This document shows positions 33,413 through 35,611 of a DNA stretch of 35,611 bases, piece after piece. Position numbers and translations under genes: made by a program. The DNA comes from Verrucomicrobia subdivision 6 bacterium (GTDB lineage: Bacteria; Verrucomicrobiota; Verrucomicrobiia; Methylacidiphilales; Verrucolacustridaceae). The DNA lies in assembly GCA_945874125.1 (NCBI GenBank), contig CAMCFB010000010.1:1-35611 (forward strand), written 5' to 3'. The notes below the pieces were generated by a model, which was given only the letters and a program-made list of their open reading frames with translations, did not search any database and was not told where the DNA came from. Position 1 is the first letter of the stretch, and each line of letters begins with the position of its first letter.

Positions 33413-35611
33413 ATGGAAACCGAATATTATAACAGAAGAAGGGGGAGGAAGCTAGACTCAGCTTTAGCTGAACGCATCTGGCCAAAGGGCATCAGGCACC
33501 TATTGGCACTTTTCGCTACCTCGTCCTTTATACTCCTCGCTTCTGTCGCCCGCTCGGAAAACCTATTTGTCAGCCTCCCCTTCGCCGGCGGCTATACGCA
33601 GGCCGATGGCTCGGCCATTGAGGACAGTTATACCTTCCGTCTGGGTTCCTTCACCCTGGATCCAGACACTGACGCGGCCGGCATCGCTACCCTGTTGACC
33701 GGCAACAACGCGGTGGCCAACCTAACCAACGGGGCGAACTTTCAGGAATTCGGAACCTTAGCCTGGGGGAATCGAGATGGAGGCGACAATCTGGGATTTG
33801 AGTTTGATGCTGCTGCTCTCATTAATCGGGATATATTCCTTCTGATTTTTGATTCGGCGGCCAATAATCTAGGTGGGGCTAGCCAAATTGGCGTTTTCCG
33901 ATTTTACAACGACCCAAGATCACCCGCTGTCTTTGAGGACCGCACCTCCTCGTTGGACAAAGAGCTTTTTCTTATCCCTCTGATGGAATCCGACCCGGAT
34001 AATGATGCTTTTTTTACCCCGTTTTTCGGCAATCTGCGGTTTAATGATTCCAGCAACACCACCACCATCCTGGCCGAGGCCGCGGGCGGCCTAGCCATCA
34101 CCAGCGGCAATCCGCCCAACGGCGTGGAGGACGACCCCTTTGCCGGGTACACGATCACCGCCAACAATGGGGCCACGCTATTTTCCGCCACGGGCCTACC
34201 GGACGGCCTGTCCGTTAATGCCGCCACTGGGGAGATTTCAGGTACGCCGACCGAATCGGGAACGTTTAACGTGACCTTGAAGGCCAACAACCCTTTTTTC
34301 GTTGAACTCTCCAAATCTGTCACCCTGACCGTGGCAGCAGCGGTGGGAAATCCCCCGGTGATCACCCCGCCGACAAACCAGACCCTCGTCCGTACCGCCA
34401 GCTTCTCCTTGGACATCTCCGCCACGGAAAATCCGACCAGTTACACCCTGCAGGGGGCACCGGCCGGATTGTCCATCAACGCCCAAGGCCAGATTCGGGG
34501 GAGCACCACGGTTGCTGCTGGTGATTACGTGCTCACTGTCACTGCCGCCAACCCGGGAGGGAGCAGCCAAGAGACCTTCACCTTGACCGTCTCCAACCCC
34601 ACGGTGACCCCATCCTCGGCGGTCGTGAACGGGGCGCTCGGCGCGGCCATTACGCCCGTCACCATGATAATTTCTGCAGGAACTACCGCCACTTTCAGCG
34701 CCAGCCTACCCGCTGGCTTGTCGATTGACGCTGCCACTGGGACTGTTAGTGGAACGCCCTCTTCCGTGGTCGCGACCACCTTGAGCACGATTACGGCAAA
34801 TTTCGGATCGGGCGTCTCCGCCACCACCGATCTGGAATTTACGGTTGTCAGCGCTGCGCCCTCTCTGCTTCCGCTCGCCGCCGGAGAAAGTGAGCTGACC
34901 CGGAATTCTTCCGTCAATTTCGCCCTCGAAATTGATCAAAGCGTTGGGTCAGTCGGGCCATATATTTACTCGGTTGTGGGAAGCCTCCCGCCCGGAATTG
35001 AACTCGACGGCACGCGGGGCACGCTTTCAGGAAGCCCCAAGACTTTGGGAGAGTTCCCGGTGGTTTTCCGAGTCCGATCCTTGAACTCTGTCGGAACCAG
35101 TGCAGATCTACCGGTGACTTTTACGGTGGAGGCCCCCACCCCGCAGATCACCGGTCGCCTTTTCGTCGGTGGCGGCGTGAACAAACCTTTTATCTATAAC
35201 GCCCGCAGTAACGATACCCATACTTGGCAGCTCATTGGGGCCCCTAGCTGGCTGAGCCTCTCCGGAAACGTGCTTTCGGGGGTTCCTTCCGCTGGAGGAA
35301 CTTACCGCGTCACTTTGGTAGCCTCCACCACGGGTCGCCTGGGAAATGCGATTGAGGATCGAGAGACACTCACCATTACGGTGACGGCGGGACGGCCGGA
35401 TCCCTCTGCTTTTTCTTTTGCATCTGGAATTATGCGCGTCGGCGTGCCCGTCTGGCACAGCAATGGGGCGGAAGGGGTGTTTTTGTTGGGTCAGGATCAA
35501 GGGGATAACTCATCTATGTATTTCAACGCCTCTGGACTCCCGGTAGGGCTGAACTTCGGAAGAAAATGGGTGGACGATTCCGCCAGTGCGGATCCCCTTG
35601 TCGGAAGCTGG
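33413..35611 (+). CDS. Putative-Ig (He_PIG-like) repeat surface protein, 3' end beyond the window (partial; absent from the ORF track)
   Basis: Uninterrupted 733-codon frame from ATG 33413 to the window end: METEYYNRRRGRKLDSALAERIWPKGIRHLLALFATSSFILLASVARSENLFVSLPFAGGYTQ...; repeats such as LPDGLSVNAATGEISGTPTESG, APAGLSINAQGQIRGS, LPAGLSIDAATGTVSGTPSS, LPPGIELDGTRGTLSGSPKTLG. Confidence 0.9.
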   Translation, partial: METEYYNRRRGRKLDSALAERIWPKGIRHLLALFATSSFILLASVARSENLFVSLPFAGGYTQADGSAIEDSYTFRLGSFTLDPDTDAAGIATLLTGNNAVANLTNGANFQEFGTLAWGNRDGGDNLGFEFDAAALINRDIFLLIFDSAANNLGGASQIGVFRFYNDPRSPAVFEDRTSSLDKELFLIPLMESDPDNDAFFTPFFGNLRFNDSSNTTTILAEAAGGLAITSGNPPNGVEDDPFAGYTITANNGATLFSATGLPDGLSVNAATGEISGTPTESGTFNVTLKANNPFFVELSKSVTLTVAAAVGNPPVITPPTNQTLVRTASFSLDISATENPTSYTLQGAPAGLSINAQGQIRGSTTVAAGDYVLTVTAANPGGSSQETFTLTVSNPTVTPSSAVVNGALGAAITPVTMIISAGTTATFSASLPAGLSIDAATGTVSGTPSSVVATTLSTITANFGSGVSATTDLEFTVVSAAPSLLPLAAGESELTRNSSVNFALEIDQSVGSVGPYIYSVVGSLPPGIELDGTRGTLSGSPKTLGEFPVVFRVRSLNSVGTSADLPVTFTVEAPTPQITGRLFVGGGVNKPFIYNARSNDTHTWQLIGAPSWLSLSGNVLSGVPSAGGTYRVTLVASTTGRLGNAIEDRETLTITVTAGRPDPSAFSFASGIMRVGVPVWHSNGAEGVFLLGQDQGDNSSMYFNASGLPVGLNFGRKWVDDSASADPLVGSW

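Noticed and set aside
33904-35500. Minus ORFs 33904..34425, 34525..34917 and 35108..35500
   Set aside because: Antisense to the continuous 733-codon plus-strand frame encoding a repeat-containing surface protein.
1-35611. tRNA or rRNA genes
   Set aside because: No convincing cloverleaf or rRNA core sequences were seen in intergenic regions; tRNAscan-SE/barrnap should confirm.

Overview
This 35.6-kb window is a GC-rich bacterial chromosome segment. It is probably Verrucomicrobia-like, inferred from PEP-CTERM proteins, a TIGR02597-type protein, putative-Ig surface repeats and general gene content. Housekeeping blocks are: an mlaD(partial)-mlaF-mlaE lipid-transport operon, an HAD phosphatase, ruvB, a TPR/trypsin-like protein, an LptF/G-type permease with a GT39-type glycosyltransferase, yqeY, a YhaM-like HD phosphohydrolase, nrnA-truB-ribF, and a complete pstSCAB-phoU plus phoBR regulon with two recognisable Pho boxes. 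Accessory content includes a cluster of small secreted Cys-rich or metal-binding proteins, two vapBC-type toxin-antitoxin pairs, a RAYT (REP-associated HUH transposase) inside an exactly 61-bp-periodic repeat array, a PEP-CTERM/TIGR02597 secreted-protein operon, and an open-ended He_PIG-like surface protein absent from the ORF track. The strongest unexplained signals are: (1) a densely structured RNA/leader at about 7078-7253, with four consecutive hairpins and an intrinsic terminator, upstream of a small integrase-arm-like protein; (2) the 61-bp-periodic GGGGTCGTAGGTC array flanking the RAYT; (3) an in-frame amber codon replacing an expected Tyr in a YHYH protein with C-terminal EF-hands; (4) the same apparently leaderless promoter layout at both vapB genes; (5) an unlisted 42-aa exported metallothionein-like peptide and its Cys-rich neighbours; (6) an intrinsic terminator abutting a Shine-Dalgarno site inside an operon. 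All assignments come from reading the sequence; no database searches were run.
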